Positions 22,741 to 31,050 are shown, numbered from the stretch's first letter. The stretch: 32,178 nt of DNA from Candidatus Baldrarchaeum yapensis (GCA_016840465.1 JAEOSH010000001.1:1-32178); one strand, 5' to 3'. Notes: generated by a model from the letters alone, not told the origin. Made by a program: numbers and translations.

Positions 22741-23319
22741 CTATGTTGCCTCATCATCAAACTTACACTTTTCACGAAGCCGCCTCTGCACATTCATTGC
22801 TATGTAGATTCTCCTAAAGGCCTTAAGCAGATTTTTATCGGTGCATAATTTGAGTTTTTGCTCATAGGGCATCCTTAGGAACTCCTCTACTCGAGATCTA
22901 TCTACCGGATCTATACAAATATCTGACAGTGATAACACGTACTCTGCAAACTCAGAAAGCATCTGAACAGCAAATTCCGCATTTATCTTTTCAAGTCGGA
23001 ACCTTATTATCGAAATTTCATCTTTCTTCTCGAGTTTCTTAAAATGCGTCTTTAGTGCATTTAGAAGTTCCTCCACTGATGAAAAACCCTCTTTTTGAGC
23101 ATCCTCATCTCTCAATTCTGAGACAATTTTCTGCTCGACTTCTTGGATTCTACCTATACCTATTACCCCACCATCACTTCCTCGTGCATGTAACATGACA
23201 ACATCATTTGCTTTCAGTCCTTTGTTCGTTTTTCGAATGGTTGCCCGCTTAAGACCCAATAATATTTCAAGTGCATAATTTCGACTAAACCCTAAATGTT
23301 TAATCTTCTGCCTCCTCAT
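22741..23319 (-). CDS. ASCH-domain protein with helical extension
   Basis: A 192-residue protein. Residues 1-105 form an ASCH domain (KHLGFSRNYALEILLGLKRATIRK, with the basic T-I-R-K signature, then an acidic D-E-D-A-x-x-E-G-F block), a PUA-like RNA-binding fold. Residues 110-192 are a helical extension of unknown role. It overlaps the 3' end of tmcA by 20 nt. No ribosome site precedes ATG 23319, while a strong GAGGAGG (23317-23311) is followed 6 nt later by an in-frame ATT at 23304. An ATG with coupling from tmcA is the conservative choice. Contact with tRNA or rRNA alongside TmcA is a reasonable inference. Confidence 0.82.
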   Translation of the reverse strand: MRRQKIKHLGFSRNYALEILLGLKRATIRKTNKGLKANDVVMLHARGSDGGVIGIGRIQEVEQKIVSELRDEDAQKEGFSSVEELLNALKTHFKKLEKKDEISIIRFRLEKINAEFAVQMLSEFAEYVLSLSDICIDPVDRSRVEEFLRMPYEQKLKLCTDKNLLKAFRRIYIAMNVQRRLREKCKFDDEAT

Positions 23320-25795
23320 CTTCTCTACCTGCGGACTCTAAGAGTTCGCCACCTAGTTTTGAGTACCGTACGCCAAGTGTATCGAGAATGTGGGGCGGAG
23401 GAATATAATGTTTGAGGAAATTCCTAATTATGTGCTCTAACTCTATTATACACCATTTTACGCTCTTCTTTAGAGCGTCTGCGGTTTCGTCCCATGGTTT
23501 TGCTTGTAGTATCTTAAGTATTAGCAAGAACTTTTGCTTTCTATTAAGGGTGGGCCTCTTTGCTGATTCGTGAAGGAAATATCTTATCGTTATTTTCTTT
23601 ATTGCATCAACAACTGCATTATATGGTAGTATTTCCTCAGCAAAGCAGTTTAGCCTTTCCCATTGGGATCTAGTCAATTCCGGCGGCGGGACGGCATATG
23701 CATCAAAATCTTCGGAAAGATGTACTGGTTCAAGTAGACGAACTGCGACTTCCGGCTCCATGTCACGCAGTATATCGGCCAGCAGATCTATCATTTTCGC
23801 TCTAAACTCGCGATGCATTTCAAAAACTATTTCTTTCGCCTTTTTACTGAGCGGTTTTATCACGACCACACTGAACTCTCCACTGACTGGGTTGCGTTCA
23901 GGGGAAACGTATACAGGAAGAAATCCGTTCTTTTTCCAGAATTTCAACAGTGCATCGCTTGCACCGAATACCGATCCCACCCAGTCATATCCCGCTTCTT
24001 CAGCGTACTTGCATAACATTTCAAGAGCTTTACTTCCTAAGCCCCTATCCATGACTTGTGGGTGCGTTGCGATTCTGACAATCCTCAGTCCTTTCAATTT
24101 GCCGAATTCCGGTGTCCTATGATGTTCTATGACTATATCGGGGATTATATTGCCGGGTGGATCGTATCGCTCATAGTATATTTTATCTATGATCTCATCG
24201 GGGAGTGATCCCTCTTCAGCCACCTGAAGAGCATTTACAATCGCGTTTCTTGTTCCGGTTTTCAGCGCAAACGCTTTATGATGTGGAGCATCTGCTAATA
24301 ACGCAACATCGTTCGGTCTATTCCGATAATGTGCATACACGTAAATTCCAACAAATTGGCGCATTTCGTCCTGTCGCTGTCCCTTAACAAACCAAACATC
24401 CTTGTCAATACTTACCAGTCTCACATTCTTCGATTTTACGTCCTCGAGATCCTGTGATGTTAGATCGACCGGTTCTGCATCGAGAAGAAGTGTGTCAAAA
24501 AGCCATTTCTCAATAGGATCCTCCTCTGCGTATCTAATAGGCTCCTCTATCTTAAGGGTATGCAACTCTATGTCCTTCTTCTCACGCAATGCACCTAAGA
24601 ACCTGATCGAGAACCCCCTACCTGCTCCTTCGTACCCATGGGTTGTCGACGAGAATACTAGTAGTTTATATCTTTCTAAAAGTTTCCAGAGTACCGGAAC
24701 CGGTATCCCAGCCGCCTCATCAACCGCTATTATGTCTCCCTTTCTTCTCAAAGAGTACCAAGGCCTTGCATAAATTAGGGATCCCACCGAAGAATGTACT
24801 TCCTCAATATTATCCTCCCATTTGACGACATTATACTTATAGCCCAATATATCAAGCACGGTCATGTAAAACTTAAATAGTTGCTGGACATTTTCGGCTT
24901 CAGGCGCTGTTACTATTATCTGTAATCTTCTATCCCTATGAAGGTGAGCAATGGCGGCAAGTGCCATACCTAGAACCGCGGACTTCCCTCTTCCTCTATC
25001 AGCTGTTATTACAATAACCATTTTCTTTTTTGTCTTTTTGAGTAGATTTTCTAAAAGTTTAAGAGCTCTAACCTGGTCCTGAGTCGCAGCGAGTTTATAC
25101 ACTTCTTTCGGGAATTCAAAGGCTGACGGAAATTCGATGGGCCTCTTTTCCTGAGGTTTTTGGAAGAGTTCCCTATCTCCTTTTATAATTACTTCTTTAT
25201 CGGCGTCAAAAATGTAAATGCCTTCGTGTTCGAGAAGTTTTCTTATGAAACGGATAAGGAAGCGCGAAACAACATCGTTGATCGTGTAAGGGGGTGTGAC
25301 TAGCCGATGCTGGAAGTTTGTCCTGATATCTTTCCATTGAGAGAAACTTGGAGTCAGGAAAATCACTAACCCCCCTCCTCTCACCGTTTCAACAAGCCTC
25401 CCTATGTCATTTGGCTCCATGTTCTCCCAAAGATCAAGAATTATGAAGTCGTTTGTCGTCCCCATGAGTCTCGTTGTATTCATGAAAAGTTCAGAATCGA
25501 TTTCCACCCTTTTATCCGTATCTTTTAACGCCTTCGAAAGAAGCCCCCTGATGTAGTTATACGTGAGGTTAGATCTTTTTCCCTCGTCTAGCTTTGCTGC
25601 CATATAGCATCCTTTCAATTCTCTTTTTTCCGTCAATTTAGCAAGCAACGTTATTATCTTTGCTGTCAATTCAGCCTTTTTTTGGTAATCACTTCCAGAC
25701 ACGACAACCAGTCTTCTATGGTTTCTTCTAATCGCATTCTCTATTGCTATCGTCAGCATGCCTTCTACGGCTTTCTCAAAGAAGCCATCGAGCAT
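23300..25795 (-). CDS. tmcA: tRNA(Met) cytidine acetyltransferase
   Basis: An 831-residue TmcA/NAT10/Kre33 protein, which makes N4-acetylcytidine. In bacteria it targets the wobble base of elongator tRNA(Met); in hyperthermophilic archaea NAT10 homologues acetylate many tRNA and rRNA sites and help growth at high temperature. An N-terminal DUF1726 region precedes the RNA helicase-like ATPase: Walker A TADRGRGKS 264-272, Walker B VDEAAG 358-363 and STTHGYEGAGRGF 383-395. The GNAT domain shows RIATHPQVMDRGLGSKAL (574-591). A C-terminal tRNA-binding helical region follows. GAGGT is 6 nt before ATG 25795. It is coupled with an ASCH protein downstream. Confidence 0.97.
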   Translation of the reverse strand: MLDGFFEKAVEGMLTIAIENAIRRNHRRLVVVSGSDYQKKAELTAKIITLLAKLTEKRELKGCYMAAKLDEGKRSNLTYNYIRGLLSKALKDTDKRVEIDSELFMNTTRLMGTTNDFIILDLWENMEPNDIGRLVETVRGGGLVIFLTPSFSQWKDIRTNFQHRLVTPPYTINDVVSRFLIRFIRKLLEHEGIYIFDADKEVIIKGDRELFQKPQEKRPIEFPSAFEFPKEVYKLAATQDQVRALKLLENLLKKTKKKMVIVITADRGRGKSAVLGMALAAIAHLHRDRRLQIIVTAPEAENVQQLFKFYMTVLDILGYKYNVVKWEDNIEEVHSSVGSLIYARPWYSLRRKGDIIAVDEAAGIPVPVLWKLLERYKLLVFSSTTHGYEGAGRGFSIRFLGALREKKDIELHTLKIEEPIRYAEEDPIEKWLFDTLLLDAEPVDLTSQDLEDVKSKNVRLVSIDKDVWFVKGQRQDEMRQFVGIYVYAHYRNRPNDVALLADAPHHKAFALKTGTRNAIVNALQVAEEGSLPDEIIDKIYYERYDPPGNIIPDIVIEHHRTPEFGKLKGLRIVRIATHPQVMDRGLGSKALEMLCKYAEEAGYDWVGSVFGASDALLKFWKKNGFLPVYVSPERNPVSGEFSVVVIKPLSKKAKEIVFEMHREFRAKMIDLLADILRDMEPEVAVRLLEPVHLSEDFDAYAVPPPELTRSQWERLNCFAEEILPYNAVVDAIKKITIRYFLHESAKRPTLNRKQKFLLILKILQAKPWDETADALKKSVKWCIIELEHIIRNFLKHYIPPPHILDTLGVRYSKLGGELLESAGREDEEAED

Positions 25796-25898
25796 AACGA
25801 TACCTCGCTATGCTGATCGGAATGCCGCGCTTTGCCGCTTAATACAACCTAATTAAGTTACACAGAGGAATATAATAGCACCGTTAGGGGATTTGAAC

Positions 25899-26285
25899 TC
25901 ATACCGTGATTATATTTGCATCGAGATGCCTATACTTTTCGGGGTTTGCCGTAATTATATTTTTCGATTTCTCCAACGCGAATAGTGCAGCAACAATAGC
26001 CTCCTCCATCTCAAATCCCTGCGCCATGAAATTACGAGCCTCCAGAGCAATTCCCATGTCAACTGGCACTATATCAACTTGCAAATACGTCTTAAGTGCA
26101 GCGTCCATCACCGATAACATGTCCCATTTCCCCTCTTTGATCATTTTTGCACCGAAAACCAACAAAGTCACCGTCGAAACATAGAGTCTCATTCTTCCTT
26201 CTTTAACTGCAGACCATATTTCAAGAGCCCGTTTCTCCCCATTTGCTACTTTCTCCAGAAATGAGGAGTCCGCTATACCATCCAT
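25899..26285 (-). CDS. Degenerate PIN-domain protein
   Basis: A 128-residue PIN-like protein. The opening (A-D6-S-S-F-L) and the EEAIVAALFALEKSKNIITANPEKY block near the C-terminus match the VapC-type PIN frame. Several acidic catalytic positions seem altered: no acidic residue at the usual second position (TLLVFG), E94/E95 where D is common, and T112-A-N114 in place of T-x-D. Nuclease activity is therefore doubtful. AGGTG is 10 nt upstream of ATG 26285, giving an 11-nt gap after the GPN gene; an upstream ATG at 26315 would overlap it. No antitoxin-type small gene is adjacent. It is probably co-transcribed with the GPN GTPase. Confidence 0.75.
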   Translation of the reverse strand: MDGIADSSFLEKVANGEKRALEIWSAVKEGRMRLYVSTVTLLVFGAKMIKEGKWDMLSVMDAALKTYLQVDIVPVDMGIALEARNFMAQGFEMEEAIVAALFALEKSKNIITANPEKYRHLDANIITV

Positions 26286-26296
26286 GTTTTTCACAC

Positions 26297-27076
26297 CTAC
26301 GTGAGATCTCCACATGTACAGAAAGCCTCGTGTATGAGATCATAAAGCTCAGGGAAGCCGATCATCTTCAATGCGGAAACTTTAACGATCCTGATTGCGC
26401 CGCTCATACTAGATATTGCATCTGTCAGCATTGCAGCCATATCGGATATGACGCCGTCTCCCTCTTTCATCAAAACTTCAGAGAGGTAGTCCACATCTAT
26501 AAGAAGTTTATCGATGTCGCTTCTTGAGCAAATGTCACTCTTGTTCAGAACTATTATCGTTGGAATTTCAAGTCTCAATGTTGCAGAGAGACCCATCAAC
26601 CTCGCCACTACGAGATCCGCTGCGCGCCGTGCAAATTTCGCATCTAGTATGAATACCGAAATTACTCTTCCCATCTGGCTTAGTCTCTTTATGACTTCTG
26701 GTCCTGACTCATGAAATATGAATACCTCCATTTGTCCAGGTGTGTCCACTACTACAATTTCGCCACTCACTCTTGCTATTTGGTTAATTATTTCATCGAT
26801 CTTCTCCAACATGAGTTCTGATGCTCTGATCATTGCGGCGTTTGGACCTATTTTTTCCCTGATCATTATGTCTCTGCATGTGAACATGCTCCTTATATCA
26901 AAGTCGGGTTTATAGGGCAAGTACTCACATCCGGGATCTAAATTTACATAGGTGACCTTATAATTGAACGCCTCCTCAAGCCATCTACCGAAGGATGCCG
27001 TGAGTGTTGATTTCCCAGATCCTGCCGGCCCGGTGAAAATTATGAAGAGTCTATTCGCATATTCATCCGTGTTCAT
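26297..27076 (-). CDS. GPN-loop GTPase
   Basis: A 259-residue GTPase of the GPN family (archaeal PAB0955; eukaryotic GPN1-3 assist RNA polymerase II assembly and nuclear import). G1 is GPAGSGKST 16-24, the family-defining G-P-N is 77-79, G3 is DTPGQ 111-115 and G4 is NKSD 178-181. GGAGGGAGG immediately upstream fixes ATG 27076. An open frame continues 59 codons further but overlaps the divergent eL33 gene and is not coding. It shares a 72-nt divergent promoter region with eL33. The archaeal function is not established. Confidence 0.95.
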   Translation of the reverse strand: MNTDEYANRLFIIFTGPAGSGKSTLTASFGRWLEEAFNYKVTYVNLDPGCEYLPYKPDFDIRSMFTCRDIMIREKIGPNAAMIRASELMLEKIDEIINQIARVSGEIVVVDTPGQMEVFIFHESGPEVIKRLSQMGRVISVFILDAKFARRAADLVVARLMGLSATLRLEIPTIIVLNKSDICSRSDIDKLLIDVDYLSEVLMKEGDGVISDMAAMLTDAISSMSGAIRIVKVSALKMIGFPELYDLIHEAFCTCGDLT

Positions 27077-27148
27077 GGTGCCTCCCTCCATAACAATAAT
27101 TAAAAATACACCAATTTTTCTCCATTCTGATACTAACAGGTGATGATA
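27077..27148. promoter_or_regulatory. Divergent promoter, GPN GTPase / eL33
   Basis: Within 72 nt, AATTAAAAATA (27098-27108) is the only AT-rich box and can act as TATA for eL33 (start near 27130). Its complement lies about 25 nt from the GPN start codon on the other strand. AGGTGA (27138-27143) is the eL33 ribosome site. Confidence 0.45.
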
Positions 27149-27454
27149 ATGAGCGGTGCACACACTGGAGCTAGTAGTGAAGAGTTCAAGGTTGCACTCA
27201 GAGGAGTCATTGTGAATTACAGAAGAGGAAGACACACCCAGAAAAATACTCACGTACTAATCAAGGTGCCAGGAATCGATAGCAGTAAGGAGGCTGCAAG
27301 ACTAATAGGGCGAAGAGTCTTATGGATCTCCGAGAGCGGAAAGAGGATCAAGGGTAAAATTGTCGATATTCATGGGAACAATGGAGTGGTTCGGGCGCGT
27401 ATGGAAAAGGGGGTTCCCGGACAGGCTTTGGGAACAGAAATACTGATATTATAG
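27149..27454 (+). CDS. rpl35ae: 50S ribosomal protein eL33 (L35Ae)
   Basis: A 101-residue large-subunit ribosomal protein shared by eukaryotes and some archaea, including Crenarchaeota and Thermococci. Family blocks are visible: NYRRGRHTQKNTHVLI, a glycine-rich barrel (GRRVLW ... KGKIVDIHGNNGVVRARMEKG) and VPGQALGTEI at the end. GGTGA with a 5-nt spacer selects ATG 27149; the GTG at 27140 is inside the ribosome site. It is divergent from the GPN GTPase and followed by a 120-nt gap. Confidence 0.97.
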   Translation: MSGAHTGASSEEFKVALRGVIVNYRRGRHTQKNTHVLIKVPGIDSSKEAARLIGRRVLWISESGKRIKGKIVDIHGNNGVVRARMEKGVPGQALGTEILIL

Positions 27455-27540
27455 TTCATGTGTCAGGAGACCTTCGCCTCATCATCTTCTCAGGTCGGCT
27501 CTTCCTACATCATCCACATGAATTTTTCACGGAAAATAGG

Positions 27541-27548
27541 TTTAAATA
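27541..27548 (+). promoter_or_regulatory. TATA box for the second ASCH gene
   Basis: TTTAAATA preceded by AGG lies 27-34 nt before the GTG at 27575, so transcription should begin only a few bases ahead of the start codon. This predicts a leaderless or near-leaderless message. Confidence 0.5.
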
Positions 27549-27574
27549 TTATGTGATACCGGGCGTGATGATCC

Positions 27575-27964
27575 GTGGTCAAAATTTTGGACTTCGACCC
27601 CATTTTTGTCAAGCAGATACTTGAGAAGAAAAAGACAACAACAATAAGGAAAGGTATTAAGGACTTCAAAGAGGGAGATAGGGTCTATATAATGTCTCAG
27701 GGGAAAATATTCGCTGAGGCGGAGATTACAAAGGTGGAGGTTAAACAACTGTTCAAACTGACAGACGAGGATGCAAAAAGAGACGGTTTTTTGAACGTTG
27801 AAGAACTGATAAATGGTTTAAAGAAATACTATGAATCTGTAAAGCCTGATGATGTTTTTACGATAATACATTTCAACATCATTGCCACGTTTCTCAGCCC
27901 CGAGGAGGTACTTCAAACAAATGATGAAGAGAAGGAAAAACGTAACACTAGTAATAGCGAATAA
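27575..27964 (+). CDS. ASCH-domain protein, short form
   Basis: A 129-residue ASCH/PUA-like protein, distantly paralogous to the one at 22741-23319. Shared blocks: F-x-x-x-x-x-x-I-L-x-x-K-K-x-T-T-I-R-K near the N-terminus and L-T-D-E-D-A-K-R-D-G-F-x-x-V-E-E-L around residue 70. It lacks the helical extension of the other copy and ends in a charged tail. The start is GTG 27575 with no strong ribosome site, in keeping with a near-leaderless transcript. Its 3' end overlaps the next gene's start by 44 nt. ASCH domains are proposed RNA-binding or coactivator modules; the substrate is unknown. Confidence 0.85.
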   Translation: MVKILDFDPIFVKQILEKKKTTTIRKGIKDFKEGDRVYIMSQGKIFAEAEITKVEVKQLFKLTDEDAKRDGFLNVEELINGLKKYYESVKPDDVFTIIHFNIIATFLSPEEVLQTNDEEKEKRNTSNSE

Positions 27965-28565
27965 AAGGCTTCAAATTCCTTCTAAATTTGTTCTTTCGAT
28001 TCTGCATTGCAGGAATAATGATTACATATTTTTTGTCCATAAAATGATAGTGCTACTTACGAGTAGTATCAGGGTGCGTGTTTTGGATTGCAATAGAATG
28101 TTGCGTGAACTTTTAATTCGAAGAAACATCACTGACTTGGGACTTGAAGAGAGTATTGTTTATGCCAATCTGACGATTTCTAGAATATTGAGCGAAGAGA
28201 AATTATTCAGAGAACTGGAAAGGGTCATGAGCCAAAGACAGAGCGCTGAAGAGGTTCTCTTCATACTCCACTTCAGCACATTAATAGAGAGGCTTCATAA
28301 GAAACTTAAAGAGGCGGAGAAAATAATCAAGGACTTCTTCAACATAATTCCTTTAATGGTTTCTGACACAAGACCTATTGTCCTCGTTGAGAAAATGTTC
28401 GAGGGATTCTACCCGATGCAATGCATTACGAGAAGAGAACTTGAAGAGGTTTCTGATGTAAAGGTTAAATTTCTGCCATATAGAATATTGGAAGTGAACG
28501 GATTTAGGACGGACTACGACAACGCTGGTGAAACAATTGCCCTATGTAGACTTGAGGATAATTAA
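27921..28565 (+). CDS. Hypothetical protein between ASCH and dihydroorotase
   Basis: A 214-residue protein that I do not recognise. It begins with a basic, beta-rich segment (about 1-65), then has a long helical middle (VYANLTISRILSEEKLFREL and EKIIKDFFNI regions), and ends with short strands. No catalytic motif or membrane segment is clear. ATG 27921 is chosen because GAGGAGG (27902-27908) lies upstream, though the 12-nt spacer is long; TTG 27882 is the extended alternative. It overlaps both neighbours (ASCH by 44 nt; pyrC by 29 nt), so the three genes are translationally linked. Confidence 0.6.
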   Translation: MMKRRKNVTLVIANKRLQIPSKFVLSILHCRNNDYIFFVHKMIVLLTSSIRVRVLDCNRMLRELLIRRNITDLGLEESIVYANLTISRILSEEKLFRELERVMSQRQSAEEVLFILHFSTLIERLHKKLKEAEKIIKDFFNIIPLMVSDTRPIVLVEKMFEGFYPMQCITRRELEEVSDVKVKFLPYRILEVNGFRTDYDNAGETIALCRLEDN

Positions 28566-29877
28566 TGCTCATATTCTGATCGGCGATAAAATAGTCGACG
28601 GAGGAGTCTCGATAAACGGCGGAAAAATAGCGAAAGTTGGAAAGGAACCAAATCTTCAACCTGCAGAGATCACGTTGGACGCTGAAGGTATGCTTCTTCT
28701 TCCCGGCGCTATAGATGCTCATGTTCATCTTCGGGACTTCGAACTTTCCTACAAGGAGGATATCATATCCGGTACGTGTGCAGCCGCACATGGAGGAGTT
28801 ACCACGGTCTTAGATATGCCAAACACAAAGCCTCCACTGACAACGCCGGGGAGGGTGCGTAAACGTATAGACCTTATAAAGAGGAAAGCTCTTGTCAACG
28901 TAGGAATATTTGCAGGCTTCCCTAGGGATTTATCTTCGATTCATGAGTTTGCGACGATGGGAGTCGTTGGAATAAAAGTTTATCTAAATCATCCATTAGA
29001 AGGAGAAGACATTGGAAATCTTGAAGTTATTAAGGCCTTATTTTCACATGCCGCGTTATGTGGGATTCTCATTGCAGTACACCCCGAAGATTTCATAATT
29101 CTTGAGAAGAACAGCGAGAAATATAGTGATATAAGCGACGATCTGGAAAGATTTTTATTAGTACATAGTAAAGACGCAGAGATATCAGCGATCAAGAAAT
29201 GTGTGAAAATATGCGCCAAGACAGGAGTTCATCTTCACTTTTGCCATGTTTCTAGCGCTGAGGGGATTACTGAAATAAAGCGAGTTAAAGACAAAATAAG
29301 GGTAAGCGCTGAGGTCACCCCTCATCACCTGTTTTTAAACAAAAAGGCCTACGAAAAATGGGGAGCTATTGCAAAGACAGTTCCACCTCTCCGTGATAAA
29401 AGAGATAACATCGAGTTACTAAGGGCTATCGCCTCCAAAATAGCAGATATAATTGCAAGTGATCATGCCCCTCATACACTTGAGGAGAAAAACTTGCCAT
29501 TTGAAGAGGCGGCTGCGGGGATTCCTTCACTCGACATATTTTATCCACTAATTCTAACGTATTGCGAAAAACTCGGTCTATCATATGTTAAGGTCATAGA
29601 TTCCGTGACTCGACGGCCCGCGAAGATATTTGGCCTTTCGAACAAGGGCATCATAGGAAGTGGGTATGATGCGGACATAGTATTACTTGATAAAAATGCG
29701 GAGCGTAGGGTCAGACCGGAAAATTTCTTCTCTAAGGCGAAATATTCTCCATTTGAAGGCAGTATCTTGCGATGGATTCCAAAGGTCACAATTGTCAACG
29801 GCAAAATAGTTTTTGAAGGTGAAGATATCGTAGGATCTCCTGGTACGGGGGCGTATTGTAGGTGTTATAGGCAATGA
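28537..29877 (+). CDS. pyrC: Dihydroorotase (PyrC) or close amidohydrolase
   Basis: A 446-residue amidohydrolase with the full dihydroorotase metal set: H62-x-H64 in DAHVHLRD, the carboxylated lysine K147, H182, H237 in HFCHVSS and D309 in SDHAPH. DMPNTKP is also present. The enzyme closes carbamoyl-aspartate to dihydroorotate in pyrimidine synthesis. Length and motifs fit class I dihydroorotase; allantoinase or dihydropyrimidinase is less likely given the LRD and MPNT blocks. GGTGA (28527-28531) with a 5-nt spacer points to TTG 28537; GTG 28528 would add three residues. Other pyr genes are not in the window. Its stop overlaps the next start (ATGA). Confidence 0.93.
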   Translation: MPYVDLRIINAHILIGDKIVDGGVSINGGKIAKVGKEPNLQPAEITLDAEGMLLLPGAIDAHVHLRDFELSYKEDIISGTCAAAHGGVTTVLDMPNTKPPLTTPGRVRKRIDLIKRKALVNVGIFAGFPRDLSSIHEFATMGVVGIKVYLNHPLEGEDIGNLEVIKALFSHAALCGILIAVHPEDFIILEKNSEKYSDISDDLERFLLVHSKDAEISAIKKCVKICAKTGVHLHFCHVSSAEGITEIKRVKDKIRVSAEVTPHHLFLNKKAYEKWGAIAKTVPPLRDKRDNIELLRAIASKIADIIASDHAPHTLEEKNLPFEEAAAGIPSLDIFYPLILTYCEKLGLSYVKVIDSVTRRPAKIFGLSNKGIIGSGYDADIVLLDKNAERRVRPENFFSKAKYSPFEGSILRWIPKVTIVNGKIVFEGEDIVGSPGTGAYCRCYRQ

Positions 29878-30386
29878 AATTTATCTGTGATAGTATGCTT
29901 GGCAGGCTTGCGCGCTGGCTTCGTTTGCTAGGTTGCGATGTAATATATGCCGGTACTGAGATTGATGATGACAAAATCCTGCAGATAGCAAAGAATGAGG
30001 GGAGAGTTATCCTAACCTCCGATGCTGAGTTGCATAGTAGAGCTCAGAAACTCGGTATACAATCTATTTTGTTGAGGAATTATGGCTTTGTCAATTTATT
30101 AGCCGAGGTTCTCGCGAGGTTCGAAATACCACCCGTTGTGGACCCCAATTGTTCTAGGTGTCCTTATTGTAACGGGGTTGTGGTGTACTTAAGGCGCGAG
30201 GACGTCAGTAAAATGCCTGATGTTCTAGACGTCTTAAGTCCTAACATTATAGAGGCGCATGAGGAGTTCTGGCGTTGTACTAAATGTGGGAAAATTTATT
30301 GGAAAGGGAGGATGTGGAGAAACATAAATAGAATACTTGAAAAAGTTAAAGAGGAAATGATGCGTATTAAGAAAAAGACCTCGTAG
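29874..30386 (+). CDS. Mut7-C RNase-domain protein (DUF82) with zinc ribbon
   Basis: A 170-residue protein of the Mut7-C family, a PIN-like putative RNase domain fused to a zinc ribbon. The family opening K-F-I-C-D6-S-M-L-G-R-L-A-R-W-L-R is complete, with further acidic positions D31-D33 and T48-S-D50. The zinc ribbon is C96-x2-C99 and C135-x2-C138, with an extra C93. A lysine-rich helix closes the protein. It is coupled to pyrC by a 4-base overlap, although the two functions are not obviously related. Archaeal members are widely conserved and uncharacterised. Confidence 0.92.
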   Translation: MKFICDSMLGRLARWLRLLGCDVIYAGTEIDDDKILQIAKNEGRVILTSDAELHSRAQKLGIQSILLRNYGFVNLLAEVLARFEIPPVVDPNCSRCPYCNGVVVYLRREDVSKMPDVLDVLSPNIIEAHEEFWRCTKCGKIYWKGRMWRNINRILEKVKEEMMRIKKKTS

Positions 30387-30398
30387 AGGCGTTTCGTC

Positions 30399-31046
30399 AT
30401 GTTCATGTATAGTGATGAGGAAGGCGCGTACTTGGTCAAACTTGCGCGTAGGTCTATGGAGACCTACGTTGTAGAAAGAAGGAGAATAGACACGCCAAAG
30501 GACGCTCCTGAGAAATTATGGAAGAAAGCGGGAGCGTTCGTCACATTAAACAAAATCGTTGAACAAAGACCAAAGATAAGAACGGAACTTAGAGGATGTA
30601 TAGGAAGACCTTATCCCTTGCAACCACTAATAGAGGCGGTAATAGATTCTGCAATAGATTCCGCCGTTAACGATCCGAGGTTTCCGCCAGTAAGGCCAGA
30701 TGAGCTAGATGATATACTTGTGGAGGTGAGTGTTCTAACACCACCTGAGCTGATAAAGGTGTCAGATCCGAAGGAGTATCCTAAAAAGATAAAGATCGGA
30801 AGAGATGGACTCATTGTCGAGGGTGTGTATGAGGGTTATGTTTTAAGAGGACTATTATTACCTCAGGTTCCAGTAGAGTGGAATTGGGACGAGGAAACAT
30901 TTCTAAGCGAGTGTTGCTTGAAAGCCGGTTTACCACCAGACAGTTGGTTGACGCGCAATGTAAAGATTTACAAATTCCAAGCAGAGATTTTTGAAGAAGA
31001 AGAGCCGCGGGGGAAAGTGATAAGAAAGATCCTAGAGGAGCATTAA
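30399..31046 (+). CDS. AMMECR1-domain protein
   Basis: A 215-residue AMMECR1 protein, a domain found in all three domains of life with unknown biochemistry. The invariant L-R-G-C-I-G is at 64-69, followed by GRPYPLQPL, and conserved segments such as PRFPPVRPDEL and LLPQVPVEWNWD appear later. Archaeal members are single-domain, as here. GAGG is about 9 nt before ATG 30399; ATG 30405 is possible. It ends 4 nt from the convergent RqcH gene, and follows the Mut7-C gene by 12 nt. Confidence 0.93.
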   Translation: MFMYSDEEGAYLVKLARRSMETYVVERRRIDTPKDAPEKLWKKAGAFVTLNKIVEQRPKIRTELRGCIGRPYPLQPLIEAVIDSAIDSAVNDPRFPPVRPDELDDILVEVSVLTPPELIKVSDPKEYPKKIKIGRDGLIVEGVYEGYVLRGLLLPQVPVEWNWDEETFLSECCLKAGLPPDSWLTRNVKIYKFQAEIFEEEEPRGKVIRKILEEH

Positions 31047-31050
31047 AGAA

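Noticed and set aside
25880-25912. tRNA T-arm-like string GAGTTCAAATCCCC on the minus strand at the PIN gene end
   Set aside because: Only three of five T-stem pairs form, there is no acceptor, anticodon or D arm, and the upstream part is coding. Vestigial attachment site is possible but unsupported.
27077-27253. 59-codon N-terminal extension of the GPN GTPase
   Set aside because: It overlaps the start of eL33 and runs through the shared promoter; GGAGGGAGG marks ATG 27076.
27564-27600. C/D box small RNA starting at GTGATGA before the second ASCH gene
   Set aside because: No D or D' box (CTGA) follows at a suitable distance and the region becomes coding at 27575.
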